DNA from: Paenibacillus kyungheensis
GTDB taxonomy: Bacteria; Bacillota; Bacilli; Paenibacillales; Paenibacillaceae
Assembly (NCBI RefSeq): GCF_028606985.1
Contig: NZ_CP117416.1
Coordinates: 3,324,001 to 3,388,000, forward strand
Direction: 5' to 3'
Length of the DNA stretch: 64,000 bases
The notes below the pieces were generated by a model. That model worked only from the letters and a program-made list of their open reading frames with translations. It did not search any database and had not been told where the DNA came from. Every line of letters starts with the position of its first letter. The stretch's first letter is position 1. Shown here in pieces: positions 36,071 through 45,502 of the stretch. Made by a program: the position numbers and the translations under genes.

Positions 36071-36627
36071 AGACTTGGTTTGCCTGTCACTTTGATTAGA
36101 TGCCAAGCTTGTACCGCCATAATCGTCTTCGCATCGCTAATACGTCCGTCACGAATCTGTTCATATGCTTCTTCCAGTGTAATCTCTGTCACTTCCAGAA
36201 ATTCATCGTCATCTGGATTGAGCTCACCTGCTTCTAGATTTTCAGCAAGGTATAAATGAATGATCTCATCTGCAAATCCTGGTGATGTATAAAAGGAGTT
36301 CAGCAAGGTCACTTGATCACAACGATAGCCTGTTTCTTCTGCCAGTTCACGCTTGATCGCTTCTTCAGGTTGTTCCCCTTTTTCCAATTTACCAGCAGGA
36401 ATTTCCACTTCTGTCCGACCTAATGCTTGACGATATTGCTCTACGACTAACATACGATCATTGTGAATTGCCAATACAGCTACTGCTCCCGGATGACGAA
36501 CAATCTCGCGCTTACTGGTATTACCATTGGGAAGTTGTACAGTATCCACTTGTAAAGAGATTACTTTCCCTTCAAAGATAGATTCGGTGGACAGTGTAAT
36601 TTCGTCTAATGCTTTGTTCGCTGTCAT
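36067..36627 (-). CDS. nudF: ADP-ribose pyrophosphatase, Nudix family
   Basis: Hydrolyses ADP-ribose to AMP and ribose 5-phosphate. The Nudix box spans about residues 79-101 (GKLEKGEQPEEAIKRELAEETG), with an upstream VVEQYRQALGR typical of the ADP-ribose subgroup. The 186-residue length is normal. It overlaps the EndoQ gene start by 4 nt, so the two repair or housekeeping enzymes are translationally coupled. Confidence 0.95.
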   Translation of the reverse strand: MTANKALDEITLSTESIFEGKVISLQVDTVQLPNGNTSKREIVRHPGAVAVLAIHNDRMLVVEQYRQALGRTEVEIPAGKLEKGEQPEEAIKRELAEETGYRCDQVTLLNSFYTSPGFADEIIHLYLAENLEAGELNPDDDEFLEVTEITLEEAYEQIRDGRISDAKTIMAVQAWHLIKVTGKPSL

Positions 36628-36672
36628 CTCAATTCCTCCACTTATCGTTTATCGTTCAATACGTTGGTTGTT

Positions 36673-37812
36673 TTATTTCCACTCTGTTAATTGAGCAGTC
36701 TCACGTACAATTTCTGTTACTAGATGGGCTGCACGAATCAATTCGTCTTTGTGAATACGCTCATCTGTTGTATGAATAAATTCGTAGCCTACCGCTAGAT
36801 TCGCTGTCGGAATCCCAAAGCTATTGAAAATATTCGCGTCACTACCGCCGCCTGTATGGAAAATATCGTTAGGTACGCCTAGCTTGCTCGCTGCACGTTG
36901 CGCCAGTTGTACTACTGCATCATCTTCTGTAAATTTGAACCCTGGATAGACGATAACACTTTGAAATTTACCGGTCGCTCCAAAATCAGCACATGTGCTC
37001 TCTAGAGATTGCTTCATAGCCGCTAATTGCGCTTCTACTTTTTCATGTACAAGACTGCGTGCTTCTGCTTCCAAGCGTGCATAATCACAGATTACATTGG
37101 TTGCTTCGCCGCCTTCAAATTTACCAATATTCGCAGTAGTCTCATGGTCAATCCGTCCTAATTTCATTCGTGAGATTGCTTTGCCAGCCACTTGAATCGC
37201 ACTGATGCCATCTTCAGGATTTACCCCTGCATGAGCAGACTTGCCGAAAATCTCCATAACGATGCGTGCTTGAGTAGGTGCAGCCACAGCAATTGTACCT
37301 ACTGTTCCATTGGAATCAAGCGCATAGCCAAAGTCAGCATCGACCAAAGATGAATCCATTGAACGTGCACCCATCAGACCTGATTCTTCACCCGCAGTAA
37401 TAATCAGTTGAATCTGCCCATGCTCGATTTGTTGTTCTTTTAATACACGAATCATTTCAAAAAGAGCAGCGATGCCTGCTTTGTCATCTGCACCTAGAAT
37501 CGTATCGGTAGAACTTGTAATATAACCAGCTTCATCGATAACCGGTACGATACCAATACCCGGCTTGACTGTATCCATATGAGAAGTGAAAAATAATTTA
37601 GGAATTGCTTTGTCTGTATTAGCAGGCAATGTCGCAATCAAATTCCCTGCCGCATGACCGGTCTTAGCAGCAGATTCGTCTTCAATCACCGTGAATCCAA
37701 GAGCGATTAGCTTTTCAGTCAAATGATCGGCTATTGCACGTTCTTGTTTGGTTTCACTATCAATTTGGACAAGCTCTTTAAATTCTTCTATTAAACGAGA
37801 TTCAGATATCAC
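36673..37812 (-). CDS. M20-family metallopeptidase, tripeptidase-like (YqjE type)
   Basis: Cytoplasmic zinc aminopeptidase of the PepT/YqjE group. Metal and catalytic residues: His78 and Asp80 in FFTSHMDTV, Asp109 in GADDKAGIA, Glu142-Glu143 in TAGEESGLMG, then VAAPTQARIVMEIFGKSAHAGVNPEDG in the lid domain and HTTDERIH near the C-terminus. The 379-residue length fits. It precedes nudF by 45 nt and may be co-transcribed. Peptide preference cannot be read from sequence. Confidence 0.92.
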   Translation of the reverse strand: MISESRLIEEFKELVQIDSETKQERAIADHLTEKLIALGFTVIEDESAAKTGHAAGNLIATLPANTDKAIPKLFFTSHMDTVKPGIGIVPVIDEAGYITSSTDTILGADDKAGIAALFEMIRVLKEQQIEHGQIQLIITAGEESGLMGARSMDSSLVDADFGYALDSNGTVGTIAVAAPTQARIVMEIFGKSAHAGVNPEDGISAIQVAGKAISRMKLGRIDHETTANIGKFEGGEATNVICDYARLEAEARSLVHEKVEAQLAAMKQSLESTCADFGATGKFQSVIVYPGFKFTEDDAVVQLAQRAASKLGVPNDIFHTGGGSDANIFNSFGIPTANLAVGYEFIHTTDERIHKDELIRAAHLVTEIVRETAQLTEWK

Positions 37813-37950
37813 AATATTCGCCCCTTTGAGTTTACGTAAATATACACATATTCGCGTACTTCCTTTTGCAAAATAGCCTTATAATCGGTATGATGAGATG
37901 GATTGGTACATGTACCAATCCCTATTTTACAGACATAAAGGAGTACACTT

Positions 37951-38046
37951 ATGGAAAAGAAAAAATGGTTCAAAGTCTTTATTTATATCATGTTGATTGC
38001 AATGGTCGGTTCTACTCTACTGATGGTCATTCAACCGTTTTTATAA
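37951..38046 (+). CDS. prli42: Prli42-like stressosome-associated membrane microprotein
   Basis: A 31-residue protein starting MEKKKWFKVFIYIML and ending VIQPFL. It has a positively charged N-terminus and one membrane segment, the pattern of Prli42, which in Listeria anchors the stressosome at the membrane and helps sense oxidative stress. The ATG is eight bases after AAGGAG, a strong site. Its stop overlaps the convergent lipB stop by 6 nt. The role is by family resemblance; no stressosome genes are in this window. Confidence 0.8.
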   Translation: MEKKKWFKVFIYIMLIAMVGSTLLMVIQPFL

Positions 38047-38733
38047 GGATAATGGTTCGTCCGGCTGTGCATACTCAAAATGGCGCATAAAATGTGGCAA
38101 AATCTCCTGGGCCACTTGCTCAACTGTAAATGTACGGCCGGTGATATCCTCCAGCGAAGTCACTCCATATTGCTCGATGCCACATGGAACTATACCGCTA
38201 AACCCTTCATTTTGAATCCCCGAAGAAATATTAAACGCAAATCCATGACTGGTAATAAACCCTTTACGATGACGACATTTATTAAATTTAATGCCTATCG
38301 CAGCGATTTTGAGATCACCGATCCATACGCCGGTGTATTCTTCTTTGCGTCCAGCTTCAATACCCTGCTCTGCTAAATAATCAATAATAACTTGTTCCAG
38401 TGTTCTTAAATATCGATGAGGATCGATGCCTTTGGCGGCATCCAGTAACAGAATCGGGTAACCGACTAACTGTCCTGGGCCATGGTATGTAATATCACCG
38501 CCTCGATCAATCTGAAACAGTGTAATGCCTCGCTCTGCCAGCTCTTGTTCATTCCATAACAAATGTTCTGGATGACGCTGAGAACCGATAGTATACGTCG
38601 GTGGATGCTGAAGAAGCAGAAGGTGTTCCTCTTGCTCACCGGCATCAATCCCGCGAACAATCTCCTTCTGCTTCTCCCACGCTTGCGCGTAATCCATCGA
38701 GGGCGTATAGGAGACTTGAATGAATTTACTCAT
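38041..38733 (-). CDS. lipB: Lipoyl(octanoyl) transferase
   Basis: Moves octanoyl from acyl carrier protein to lipoyl domains. LipB-type motifs: QHPPTYTIG, DRGGDITYHGPGQLVGYPI near 77-95, Lys142 in LKIAAIG, SHGFAFNI and the catalytic Cys184 in IVPCGIEQYGVTSL. The 230-residue length is normal. It lies 74 nt after the E2 gene of the branched-chain dehydrogenase on the other side, a lipoylated substrate, so the neighbourhood is functional: this gene is upstream of the E2 gene's terminus and reads in the same direction. Confidence 0.94.
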   Translation of the reverse strand: MSKFIQVSYTPSMDYAQAWEKQKEIVRGIDAGEQEEHLLLLQHPPTYTIGSQRHPEHLLWNEQELAERGITLFQIDRGGDITYHGPGQLVGYPILLLDAAKGIDPHRYLRTLEQVIIDYLAEQGIEAGRKEEYTGVWIGDLKIAAIGIKFNKCRHRKGFITSHGFAFNISSGIQNEGFSGIVPCGIEQYGVTSLEDITGRTFTVEQVAQEILPHFMRHFEYAQPDEPLSL

Positions 38734-38807
38734 ATGCAGACACGTCCCTTCCCTGATGACTATTCTATTGTAGTGTACCTTTATCTTAATTTACCGTATT
38801 GAGGTTC

Positions 38808-40277
38808 TTAATACAACTTTGTATCGGTATTATAGCTTTCCAGATTGTCTTTGACACGTTGTAAGAAACGTCCACAGATAACACCATCTAGAATACGATG
38901 ATCTAAGGATAGACATAGATTCGCCATTGAACGAACAGCAATCATATCGTTAATAACAACAGGTTTTTTGACAATCGATTCAAATGTCAAAATCGCTGCT
39001 TGTGGATAGTTAATAATCGGATACGATAAAATCGAACCAAACGAACCCGTATTATTCACTGTAAATGTACCGCCCTGCATATCATCCAATTTGAGCTTAC
39101 CATCACGTGTACGGCGTGCCAAATCTTCAACTTCATGGGCAAGACCAGCGATATTTTTTTGATCTGCTTTGTGAATAACAGGCGTCATCACTGAATCTTC
39201 TGTACCTACAGCAAGCGCAATATTGATATCGCGTTTGACAATAATTTTGTCAACTGCCCAGACAGAGTTCATAATTGGATAATCTTTAATCGCATTGACT
39301 ACCGCTTTGAGTAAGAACGATAGATAGGTTAAATTGATGCCTTCTTTACGCTTAAATTCATCTTTTACTTTGTTGCGTAACATAACTAGATTCGTTACAT
39401 CGACTTCAATCATGGTCCATGCGTGTGGAATCTCGGATACACTTTGACGCATATTACGTGCAATCGCATTACGAAGAGGTGTAACATTGATCAAATGCTC
39501 GCTTTGACCCAATTGATTTGCTTGATCTTCTTCCATAACGATTTTAGGAATAGCTGGTGTCTCTGATAAATGAATACCGGAATGACGTACTTCATATTCA
39601 GTAGAAGACGTCGGCATATTTGCGGCTGTTGGTGCTGTTGTATTGCTAGCTGTTGAAGGTGCTTGCTGTGCTGCATTGCTATTATTCGAAACAGGTGTAG
39701 CTGTTGGTGTATGAGCTGTGCCGTTATCCAATGCTTTGAGCACATCACGACGAGTAACACGTCCACCTGCTCCTGTACCTTGAATACCGGATAGATTCAC
39801 ATTATGTTCTGCTGCAAGAGACTGGACAGCAGGTGAATATCGTCCACTCATTGATCCATTATTAGAACTTTGAGCTGTTGCCGGACGTGCAGATGGTGTA
39901 GATGCTACAGATGATGCGGATTGAGAAGTAGCTGGTGTTGCTAACGTCTCTGCAGGTAGATCATCATGCACTGTAATTTCAGGTGAGGCTGGAGAAATAT
40001 CTTCTGTAGTCGCAGATGGTGCTTGCTCGGTATGAATCTGACAGATCACTTCACCGACAGCTACTTCCTGACCTTCTAATGCAATAATATCGCCCATAAT
40101 ACCTTCTAATACAGAAGGAATCTCAGCGTTGACTTTATCGGTGATCACTTCACAGATCGGTTCATATTGATCTACAGATTCGCCTGGTTGTTTGAGCCAT
40201 TTGGCAATCGTTGCAGATACAAGAGATTCCGCAAGTTGTGGCATTACCACATCTGTCGGATTTCCTTTTGCAGACAT
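38808..40277 (-). CDS. bkdB: Branched-chain 2-oxo acid dehydrogenase E2, dihydrolipoyl acyltransferase
   Basis: Core of the complex that makes branched-chain acyl-CoA primers for fatty acids. Order of parts: lipoyl domain about 8-80 with lipoyl Lys48 in VITDKVNAE; an Ala/Thr/Ser-rich linker; a peripheral subunit-binding domain about 148-185 (YSPAVQSLAAEHNVNLSGI); a second Thr/Ala-rich linker; and the catalytic domain with His460 in LSLDHRILDG. The 489-residue length is normal with long linkers. The E1beta gene lies upstream after a 110-nt spacer with hairpins. Substrate class is from gene order and resemblance; a pyruvate complex is a less likely alternative. Confidence 0.88.
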   Translation of the reverse strand: MSAKGNPTDVVMPQLAESLVSATIAKWLKQPGESVDQYEPICEVITDKVNAEIPSVLEGIMGDIIALEGQEVAVGEVICQIHTEQAPSATTEDISPASPEITVHDDLPAETLATPATSQSASSVASTPSARPATAQSSNNGSMSGRYSPAVQSLAAEHNVNLSGIQGTGAGGRVTRRDVLKALDNGTAHTPTATPVSNNSNAAQQAPSTASNTTAPTAANMPTSSTEYEVRHSGIHLSETPAIPKIVMEEDQANQLGQSEHLINVTPLRNAIARNMRQSVSEIPHAWTMIEVDVTNLVMLRNKVKDEFKRKEGINLTYLSFLLKAVVNAIKDYPIMNSVWAVDKIIVKRDINIALAVGTEDSVMTPVIHKADQKNIAGLAHEVEDLARRTRDGKLKLDDMQGGTFTVNNTGSFGSILSYPIINYPQAAILTFESIVKKPVVINDMIAVRSMANLCLSLDHRILDGVICGRFLQRVKDNLESYNTDTKLY

Positions 40278-40299
40278 ATCATTTCACTCCTAAAGGATT

Positions 40300-40369
40300 A
40301 GATATTTTGCTATGCAAACATCTTCTCACAATTTGTATAGTTACGCTGATGGCATCAACACATCAGCGT
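40300..40369 (-). other. Two small hairpins in the E2-E1beta spacer, one resembling the rib-operon repeat
   Basis: AGATATTTTGCTATGCAAACATCT at 40300-40323 differs at only a few positions from the corresponding part of the 72-bp repeat at 21440-21640. A 9-bp stem, ACGCTGATG at 40343-40351 with CATCAGCGT at 40361-40369, follows. Neither has a T-run, so they are more likely mRNA-processing or stability structures than terminators. Confidence 0.5.
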
Positions 40370-40387
40370 TAAAGTCATTCGTTCATT

Positions 40388-41374
40388 TTAAAATAAAGCT
40401 AGATCACGCATAGCTGTTTTTACTTTATCTTTGTTCAACATAAAGAATTTCTCTTGCGGTGGATTGATAGGCATTGGTGGTGTATCCGGTCCAGCAAGAC
40501 GACGAATAGGCGCATCTAGTTCGAATAAACATTCTTCTGCGATAATCGCCGCAACTTCTCCGCCTACACCGCCTGTTAGATTATCTTCATGCACAATCAA
40601 TACTTTACCAGTATGACGAGCAGCATCAATAATTGCTTGACGATCTAAAGGTTGAATCGTACGCAGATCCAGAACATGACTGGTAATGCCGTCTTCTTGT
40701 TCTAATTCTTCTGCCGCTTGCATAATAAAGTGTAACGGTAAGCTATAACTAATCACTGTAATATCATCGCCTGAACGTAGCAGATTCGCTTCACCGATTG
40801 GCACAACATAATCATCATCAGGTACATCACCTTTGATTAGTTTGTAACATTTTTTATTTTCAAAAAAGAGTACTGGATCAGGGTCACGAACAGCGGCTTT
40901 CAATAGACCTTTAGCATCATAAGCCGAATAAGGTGCTACAATCTTTAATCCTGCTGTACCAAAAAATACAGATTCCATACACTGAGAATGGTAAAGACCT
41001 CCGAATACGCCACCTCCGATAGGAGCACGTACTACTAATGGACAACTCCAATCGTTATTGGAACGGTAACGAATTTTGGCAGCTTCACTAATAATTTGAT
41101 TCGTTGCTGGTAACATAAAATCAGAATATTGCATCTCTGCGATAGGCTTCATCCCGTACATCGCTGCTCCGATGGCTACACCTGCGATAGCAGATTCTGC
41201 AAGCGGTGTATCCATTACACGATCTTCTCCAAATTGTTCCTGCAATCCTTTGGTGGTTGTAAATACGCCACCTTTAAGTCCTACATCTTCTCCCAAAACA
41301 AATACATTATCGTCCAGCGCCATTTCTTCTTTCATTGCCAGACGAATTGCATCGATATATTCCATCATAGCCAT
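40388..41374 (-). CDS. bkdAB: Branched-chain 2-oxo acid dehydrogenase E1 beta subunit
   Basis: Transketolase-like beta subunit forming the thiamine diphosphate site with E1alpha. Motifs: MMEYIDAIRLAMKEEMALDDNVFVLGEDVG, DTPLAESAIAGVAIGAAM, EMQYSDFMLPATNQI, RAPIGGGVFGGLYHSQ and HEDNLTGGVGGEVAAII. The 328-residue length is typical. The start overlaps the E1alpha stop by one base (TAATG), so E1 subunits are made in equal amounts. Confidence 0.92.
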   Translation of the reverse strand: MAMMEYIDAIRLAMKEEMALDDNVFVLGEDVGLKGGVFTTTKGLQEQFGEDRVMDTPLAESAIAGVAIGAAMYGMKPIAEMQYSDFMLPATNQIISEAAKIRYRSNNDWSCPLVVRAPIGGGVFGGLYHSQCMESVFFGTAGLKIVAPYSAYDAKGLLKAAVRDPDPVLFFENKKCYKLIKGDVPDDDYVVPIGEANLLRSGDDITVISYSLPLHFIMQAAEELEQEDGITSHVLDLRTIQPLDRQAIIDAARHTGKVLIVHEDNLTGGVGGEVAAIIAEECLFELDAPIRRLAGPDTPPMPINPPQEKFFMLNKDKVKTAMRDLALF

Positions 41375-42402
41375 TACTGATTACCCTCCTCATCGCCTGC
41401 AAACACATGCAGCAATGTATCTTCAGCACGCGGATAAGGGGCATTGTCCGCATATTCCGTAGCTTCTTTCATAATTTGAACGTATTCTTTGCTTAATTCT
41501 GCATCTTGCTCTTCTGTCCAAATACCACAATCCATCAGGTATTTTTTATAACGAGGCAAGCTATCTTTTTTCCAGTTTTCATCGACTTCTTCTTGAGTAC
41601 GATAAGCCAGATCATTATCTGATGTAGAGTGCGGAGACAGACGATATAACATCGCTTCAATCAAAGTAGGTCCTTCACCATTGATCGCACGTTCGCGCGC
41701 TTCTTTGGTAACACGATATACTTCAAGCACATCATTACCATCTACTTGTACACCCGGGAATCCATAACCTAATGCACGGTCGCTGATTTTACCACTGATC
41801 TGCTTATGTGCAGGTACAGAGATCGCATACTGGTTATTTTGACACATCATAATAACTGGCAATTTATGTACGCCAGCAAAGTTACAGCCTTCGTGGAAAT
41901 CACCTTGATTGCTTGATCCTTCACCAAATGTAACAAAAGAAACTAACTTTTTCTTTTTCATTTTGGCTGCAAGTGCAACACCGACTGCATGAGGAACTTG
42001 AGTCGTTACCGGGCTGGAACCTGTCACAATGCGTAGACGTTTGCTACCAAAGTGACCTGGCATTTGTCGTCCACCACTATTCGGATCTTCTGCTTTGGCA
42101 AACGCAGACAACATCAATTCACGTGCTGTCATACCGACAGATAGAACGAATCCATAATCACGATAATACGGTAAAAAATAATCTTCTTCCCGATCCAGAG
42201 CAAATGCAGCACCCACTTGTGCCGCTTCATGTCCTACACCGGATACGTGGAAATTGATTTTACCTGCACGTTGTAATAAATGACAACGTTCGTCGAATTT
42301 ACGTGCCAAAAGCATATATTTGTACATCTCGATTGCTTGAGCATCGGTCAATCCTATTTGTTCATGTCTAGTTTGTTGGTCAATAGTACCTTCCGCTTTC
42401 AT
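41374..42402 (-). CDS. bkdAA: Branched-chain 2-oxo acid dehydrogenase E1 alpha subunit
   Basis: Thiamine-diphosphate subunit that decarboxylates 2-oxo acids derived from valine, leucine and isoleucine. The cofactor motif runs from FGEGSSNQGDFHEGCNFAG to QNNQYAIS (about residues 158-195). Also RKFDERCHLLQRAGKI near the start, GRQMPGHFGS, and the RLSPHSTSDND loop. The 342-residue length is normal. GGAGGTACCT-type ribosome site precedes the ATG. First gene of the E1alpha-E1beta-E2 unit; a terminator separates it from the E3 gene upstream. Confidence 0.92.
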   Translation of the reverse strand: MKAEGTIDQQTRHEQIGLTDAQAIEMYKYMLLARKFDERCHLLQRAGKINFHVSGVGHEAAQVGAAFALDREEDYFLPYYRDYGFVLSVGMTARELMLSAFAKAEDPNSGGRQMPGHFGSKRLRIVTGSSPVTTQVPHAVGVALAAKMKKKKLVSFVTFGEGSSNQGDFHEGCNFAGVHKLPVIMMCQNNQYAISVPAHKQISGKISDRALGYGFPGVQVDGNDVLEVYRVTKEARERAINGEGPTLIEAMLYRLSPHSTSDNDLAYRTQEEVDENWKKDSLPRYKKYLMDCGIWTEEQDAELSKEYVQIMKEATEYADNAPYPRAEDTLLHVFAGDEEGNQ

Positions 42403-42714
42403 AGCAGGTACCTCCTTAAAATTAGATAAGCTTTATAGCGAAGCTAGCTTGTCTTTTTGATTAAAATAGAAGATTGTACAATACGTGTCCGTCACTACAA
42501 CAACCTTTGATCAGTTATTTTAAGCTACTGGAACAGATTATTCAACAATCGGGTTGTTCGACTTCAAGTACAGGTTAATGCTTGTCTTAAAACCTGGTAC
42601 TAAGACTTGAGCCTAAACCTATTATAATCACATCACGGGCAAAAAGAAAAGACGGATTTCTCCATCTTCGCTTATAAATCGTTATATTTAGTGTCAAAAA
42701 GAGTAGAATTAAGA
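42403..42714 (-). other. 312-nt spacer between E3 and E1alpha with terminator and hairpin
   Basis: At 42641-42670 a stem (AAGATGG with CCGTCTT on the minus strand) followed by TTTTCTTTTT forms a terminator for the E3 gene. Further along, near 42567-42613, AGTACAGGTT and AACCTGGTACT with flanking TTCAAGT/ACTTGAG form a long imperfect hairpin in the E1alpha leader. No coding frame is credible. A separate E1alpha promoter is therefore likely. Confidence 0.6.
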
Positions 42715-44139
42715 TTACATTCCGATAGATTTACCATCTACAGCTAACATCGCTTCACCCAAAATTTCGGCAAGTGTCGGATGAGCATGAACCGTCTGAG
42801 CAACTTCCCACGGCGTGGCATCAAGGAATTGCGCCAGTGCCGCCTCGCTAATCAAGTCGGTCGCTTGTGGTCCTATAATCTGAACGCCGAGCAGATCATC
42901 TGTCTTACGATCGGCGATCACTTTCACAAAACCGTCACTTTCTCCATAGACTAGAGCTTTACCGATCGCTTTGAAAGGAAACTTGCCTACTTTGACATCT
43001 ATTCCTTGCGCTGTTGCTTCTTGTTCTGTAATACCTGTGCTTGCCACTTCCGGACGTGTATAGACGCAACGGGAGACTTGAAGCGGATTGTAGTGAACCT
43101 CTTCTCCGCAAATATGATTCACTGCTGCGATGCCTTCATGACTGGCTGCATGTGCTAATTGAAGCCCGCCAATGACATCGCCAATTGCATAAATATGTGA
43201 TTCTGTAGTCTGCATCTTGTTATTGACTTTGATAAATCCGTTCACGATCTGTACATCGGTATTAGCAAGTCCGATCGTTTCGGCATTAGCTTGGCGACCG
43301 ATCGATACCAGTACTTTGGATACGGTTAACACATGCTCTTGTTCTTGATGACGGATCGTAATTGATAATTGCTGTTGATCCGATGCAGGTGCATATGTAT
43401 CTGTAAGCAAAGTCGCTTCTGTATAAATAGTTACTCCGCGTTTTTCGAGCAATTTACGCAATTCGCGAGCCACTTCTTGATCTTCAGCAGGTAGAATTTG
43501 AGAAGCCGCTTCAACCACAGTAATCTTCACACCAAAATCACTTAACATCGAAGCCCATTCCATTCCGATCACACCGCCACCGACAATTAACATCGATTCA
43601 GGCAATGATTCCAATTGAAGCGCATGATCACTATTCAGAATAAGTTGACCATCTGCTTCAAGACCTGGAAGAACACGAGGACGAGACCCTGTAGCGATAA
43701 TTAGATTTTTGGAGACTACCGTTTCCATTTCGCCATCTTCATACTCTACAGCAACTGCTCCACTTTGCGGAGAAAAGATAGAAGGCCCGATTACACGTCC
43801 TTTACCTTGAACAACTTTGATTTTATTTTTACGCATCAAATACTGTACACCTTGATGCAATTGATCGACAATACCTTGCTTACGGGCTTGTACTTTGGCA
43901 AATTGTAATGTGATATTGTCTGCTGCGATGCCATAGTCTTCGCTTTCTTGCATAAGTGCAAACACCTCTGCACTACGCAGTAAGCTTTTGCTTGGAATAC
44001 AGCCGCGATGTAGACAAGTTCCGCCTAATTTATCCTGTTCAATAATCACTACTTCTTTCCCTAATTGAGCCGCACGAATCGCAGCCACATAGCCACCTGT
44101 TCCTCCACCTAGTATTGCAATATCACAATTAATCGTCAT
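42715..44139 (-). CDS. lpdA: Dihydrolipoyl dehydrogenase (E3)
   Basis: FAD enzyme that reoxidises the lipoyl group of E2. FAD motif ILGGGTGGYVAAIRAAQLG near 10-28, redox-active Cys42 and Cys47 in GGTCLHRGCIPSK, NAD motif IVGGGVIGMEWA, second FAD motif IYAIGDVIGG, and the C-terminal HAHPTLAE His-Glu pair. The 474-residue length is normal. It belongs with the E1/E2 genes downstream though separated by a terminator, so it may be made in different amount, perhaps serving other complexes. Confidence 0.95.
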   Translation of the reverse strand: MTINCDIAILGGGTGGYVAAIRAAQLGKEVVIIEQDKLGGTCLHRGCIPSKSLLRSAEVFALMQESEDYGIAADNITLQFAKVQARKQGIVDQLHQGVQYLMRKNKIKVVQGKGRVIGPSIFSPQSGAVAVEYEDGEMETVVSKNLIIATGSRPRVLPGLEADGQLILNSDHALQLESLPESMLIVGGGVIGMEWASMLSDFGVKITVVEAASQILPAEDQEVARELRKLLEKRGVTIYTEATLLTDTYAPASDQQQLSITIRHQEQEHVLTVSKVLVSIGRQANAETIGLANTDVQIVNGFIKVNNKMQTTESHIYAIGDVIGGLQLAHAASHEGIAAVNHICGEEVHYNPLQVSRCVYTRPEVASTGITEQEATAQGIDVKVGKFPFKAIGKALVYGESDGFVKVIADRKTDDLLGVQIIGPQATDLISEAALAQFLDATPWEVAQTVHAHPTLAEILGEAMLAVDGKSIGM

Positions 44140-44200
44140 CGTTAACAGTCACTCTCTTTTCTATATCTATATACAATACTATTGCGTTAAACTGAGTATT

Positions 44201-44908
44201 TTACAATTTTCGTTTTAAAATAAGCATTGATTCTGCACCTTTTTGAAAAATGTAAGGCGTCGGCTTTTCTTCGCTTATCCATTCTCCTGCACTTGCTGTA
44301 AAGATCGCTTCTTCTATAAAAGAAACACGTTCTCCTTGCAGATTGACTAACGGAAAAATGCGTATTTCTTGGGTAGTTACACGCATCATCTCACGCAAAC
44401 ATTGAATATGAAACGACAAATCTAACCGATCTGCATACATAAACAAAAAATGAGCTGATAACGTCAAATCTACAGACTTATCCGGTAATTGTAACTGTGG
44501 CAAAGTAGCCGGAATATAACGTTGATCATACTGTGCTCGATCCTTACAGAACGTTTCCAGTGCAAATAGTCGTGTATTTCCTAATTGCTCTACCGTTCCC
44601 ATCATCGTCCAGTCATATTCATGGTGTGCCGTCTGCATATGTTCTAACATATGGGCAATATCTTGTGTTCCTTTAGCGTGCAGAGCATCAGTATCAAATG
44701 TATACGCGATATCTGTAGCTATCACATCCAACCCATGCTTTGAAGCTTCAGCTGTAAACGAGCATGCACCTGCTGGACAATCCAATATTCGCCGTCCTTG
44801 CAACTGCTCTTTGGTTAGATCAAACATCGACATATACTCATTGTACGTTCTGCCTATAAATATAATCCGATCTAAATGAAGACCACCTGCCTGTAACTTT
44901 TCACTCAT
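44201..44908 (-). CDS. Class I SAM-dependent methyltransferase-like protein
   Basis: Cytoplasmic protein of 235 residues with a Rossmann-type methyltransferase core. RRILDCPAGACSFTAEASKHGLDVIATD (about 39-66) is the SAM-binding loop with an acidic end of strand 2, and LPDKSVDLTLSAHFLFMYADRLD (about 141-163) is the usual post-motif region; a C-terminal strand pair closes the fold. The glycine-rich motif reads CPAGACS, with fewer glycines than canonical. The substrate is unknown. The gene stands alone between lpdA and a decayed region. Confidence 0.8.
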   Translation of the reverse strand: MSEKLQAGGLHLDRIIFIGRTYNEYMSMFDLTKEQLQGRRILDCPAGACSFTAEASKHGLDVIATDIAYTFDTDALHAKGTQDIAHMLEHMQTAHHEYDWTMMGTVEQLGNTRLFALETFCKDRAQYDQRYIPATLPQLQLPDKSVDLTLSAHFLFMYADRLDLSFHIQCLREMMRVTTQEIRIFPLVNLQGERVSFIEEAIFTASAGEWISEEKPTPYIFQKGAESMLILKRKL

Positions 44909-45456
44909 CTCAGCTCAATTCCTTTCTCAGCTCAACTATGCTCGGCTCATCTATCCTTTTGGTGCAACCTCTATGTTGCCCGTCTATTTTAACATATCTA
45001 TAGCTACAAGTCTGCTCAGTTCTTATGCTGCTGCGCTCATTACCGTACTGCACAGCCTGTTCATGATGTTCAATGATACACAGATGCAGGAAATGATTGA
45101 ACGGCTGCAAAGTATCGAGACTATTCAGCAACTTTGTATATGGTTATTCATTTTAGGTATCCAAAGGAGAGCTGATTCATGAACACTACCGTCAAGAACA
45201 TAATACATTATGATTTACAAATGAGGCGATTTTGACCCACTTATAGGAGCAGCCTGCTTCCTTATTTCATGAGGAAACAGGCTTCTCCTATGCTACGATA
45301 TCGGCAACAGTTGCTCATCTGTATGTGGTCGATCATATATAAATGCAAAAAAAGAATGCCGCCGCATCCTATGGTTGAAGAGCTATAATCAATTCTTGAT
45401 TGAACTATTTTAGCATATCATAATGTGGGGTCGGCATAGAATGAATAATTATATAT

Positions 45457-45502
45457 AAAAAATCCTCTAAACTGTGGAATAGACCACAATTCAGAGGATT
45501 TT
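45457..45502 (-). terminator. Terminator following the permease remnant
   Basis: AATCCTCT and AGAGGATT arms with inner GTGG/CCAC and two mismatches. On the minus strand the stem is followed by a run of six T. It overlaps the frame of the remnant permease, which now reads through it. Confidence 0.8.

Noticed and set aside
44973-45182. 69-residue plus-strand protein
   Set aside because: No ribosome site at the proposed start, and its sequence overlaps an equally long frame on the other strand; neither looks conserved.
45244-45290. Rho-independent terminator
   Set aside because: The arms pair well, but no T-run follows on either strand, so it is left as an unassigned hairpin.
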